From Eubacteriales bacterium (GTDB lineage Bacteria > Bacillota > Clostridia > Monoglobales > UMGS1388), in NCBI GenBank assembly GCA_029004515.1, contig JAQVYH010000005.1:1-53218 (forward strand): a stretch of DNA of 53,218 bases. Reading direction: 5' to 3'. The notes under the pieces are model-generated. The model did not search any database and was not told the origin of the DNA. It worked only from the letters and a program-made list of their open reading frames with translations. Position numbers and translations under genes: made by a program. This document shows, in pieces, positions 52,876 to 53,218 of the stretch; within the stretch, counting starts at the first letter, position 1; every line of letters begins with the position of its first letter.

Positions 52876-53218
52876 ATGAATGTAACAGAAACATTTTCAT
52901 CAATGGTATTCGACGATGCCACAATGGAGAGATTGCTTCCAAAAGAAACTTACAAGGCACTCCAGAGGACACTCAAAAACGGAAGGCATCTTGACTTGGG
53001 TGTTGCGACTTTCGTTGCGAATGCAATGAAGGATTGGGCGATTGAAAAAGGCGCAACCCACTTCACTCATTGGTTCCAACCGTTGACAGGCGTGACTGCT
53101 GAAAAGCATGATAGCTTTATCTCGCCTAAAGAGGGCGGTAAGGTAATTATGGAATTTTCGGGTAAGGAACTGATTCAGGGTGAGCCTGATGCCTCATCGT
53201 TCCCGTCGGGTGGACTTC
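52876..53218 (+). CDS. glnN: Glutamine synthetase type III, N-terminal part (cut by window end)
   Basis: The first 114 codons: [36 protein letters not shown] and [19 protein letters not shown], with SFPSGG at the edge. This is the start of GSIII (GlnN), the large, 700-residue glutamine synthetase of Bacteroides, Ruminococcus and other anaerobes that joins ammonia to glutamate with ATP. The active site is beyond the window. The gene has AAGGAGAG as ribosome site and its own promoter and leader, and it complements the 2-oxoglutarate-forming acn-icd genes. Confidence 0.92.
   Translation, partial: MNVTETFSSMVFDDATMERLLPKETYKALQRTLKNGRHLDLGVATFVANAMKDWAIEKGATHFTHWFQPLTGVTAEKHDSFISPKEGGKVIMEFSGKELIQGEPDASSFPSGGL

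Overview
This 53.2 kb window looks like chromosome of a low-GC, anaerobic, spore-forming member of the Bacillota, class Clostridia, of a Ruminococcaceae/Oscillospirales-like kind. The pointers are a sigma-K gene with its pro-sequence, a trimeric NAD-linked [FeFe]-hydrogenase operon, a type III glutamine synthetase, AGGAGG-type ribosome sites, TTGACA-17-TATAAT promoters, an L-box (lysine) riboswitch, and secreted proteins of plant-polymer-degrading Clostridia. The placement is inference from gene content, not from a marker-gene comparison.

Layout. 1-2.1 kb: the 3' end of galE, then (minus) a PL22 oligogalacturonide lyase and ispD. 2.2-5.4 kb: a TIM-barrel/acyl-CoA-ligase fusion gene and a small membrane protein. 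5.5-8.8 kb (minus): an isolated phage packaging module (small and large terminase, portal, two tiny ORFs) without capsid, tail or integrase. 9-14 kb: a DUF421 membrane protein, then the hydCBA hydrogenase operon behind a consensus promoter. 14-16.5 kb: a palindromic repeat block and a secreted esterase. 16.6-20 kb: an iron-uptake block (feoA, feoA, feoB, a Cys-rich FeoB partner) divergent from a DtxR-type repressor, with palindromic operators. 20-26.4 kb: DegV, MATE exporter, NUDIX, CarD-like protein, DUF368 lipid-carrier transporter and Ktr potassium uptake. 26.5-35.3 kb: sigK, secA, prfB, prfA and a translation-fidelity cluster (sua5, ywlE, rimI, tsaD). 35.3-38.8 kb: an array of DnaA-box-like 9-mers, then aconitase and isocitrate dehydrogenase. 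38.9-41.2 kb: a secreted phosphoesterase and a ferredoxin-thioredoxin-reductase-like protein. 41.3-44.4 kb: initiator tRNA with a duplicated 3' half, and a sodium/solute symporter between direct repeats. 44.4-47.8 kb: a 1139-residue secreted PLAT-domain protein. 48-50.7 kb: a lysine riboswitch ahead of an amino-acid ABC transporter. 51.2-52.5 kb: a secreted copper-amine-oxidase-N-domain protein. The window ends in glnN, whose leader is highly structured.

How the genes fit together. Hydrogenase, FTR-like protein and Feo uptake fit an iron-sulfur-rich fermentative anaerobe. Aconitase, isocitrate dehydrogenase and glutamine synthetase form a route to 2-oxoglutarate, glutamate and glutamine. Oligogalacturonide lyase, esterase and the PLAT protein fit life on plant cell wall. 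Two areas look rearranged by mobile DNA: the orphan packaging module (5.5-8.8 kb) and the tRNA-fMet/symporter area (41.3-43.4 kb). Less ordinary items are the fusion gene, the DnaA-box array, the dispersed hairpin repeat, a beta-sandwich module shared by three secreted proteins, and the glnN leader. No CRISPR array, complete prophage or insertion sequence was seen.
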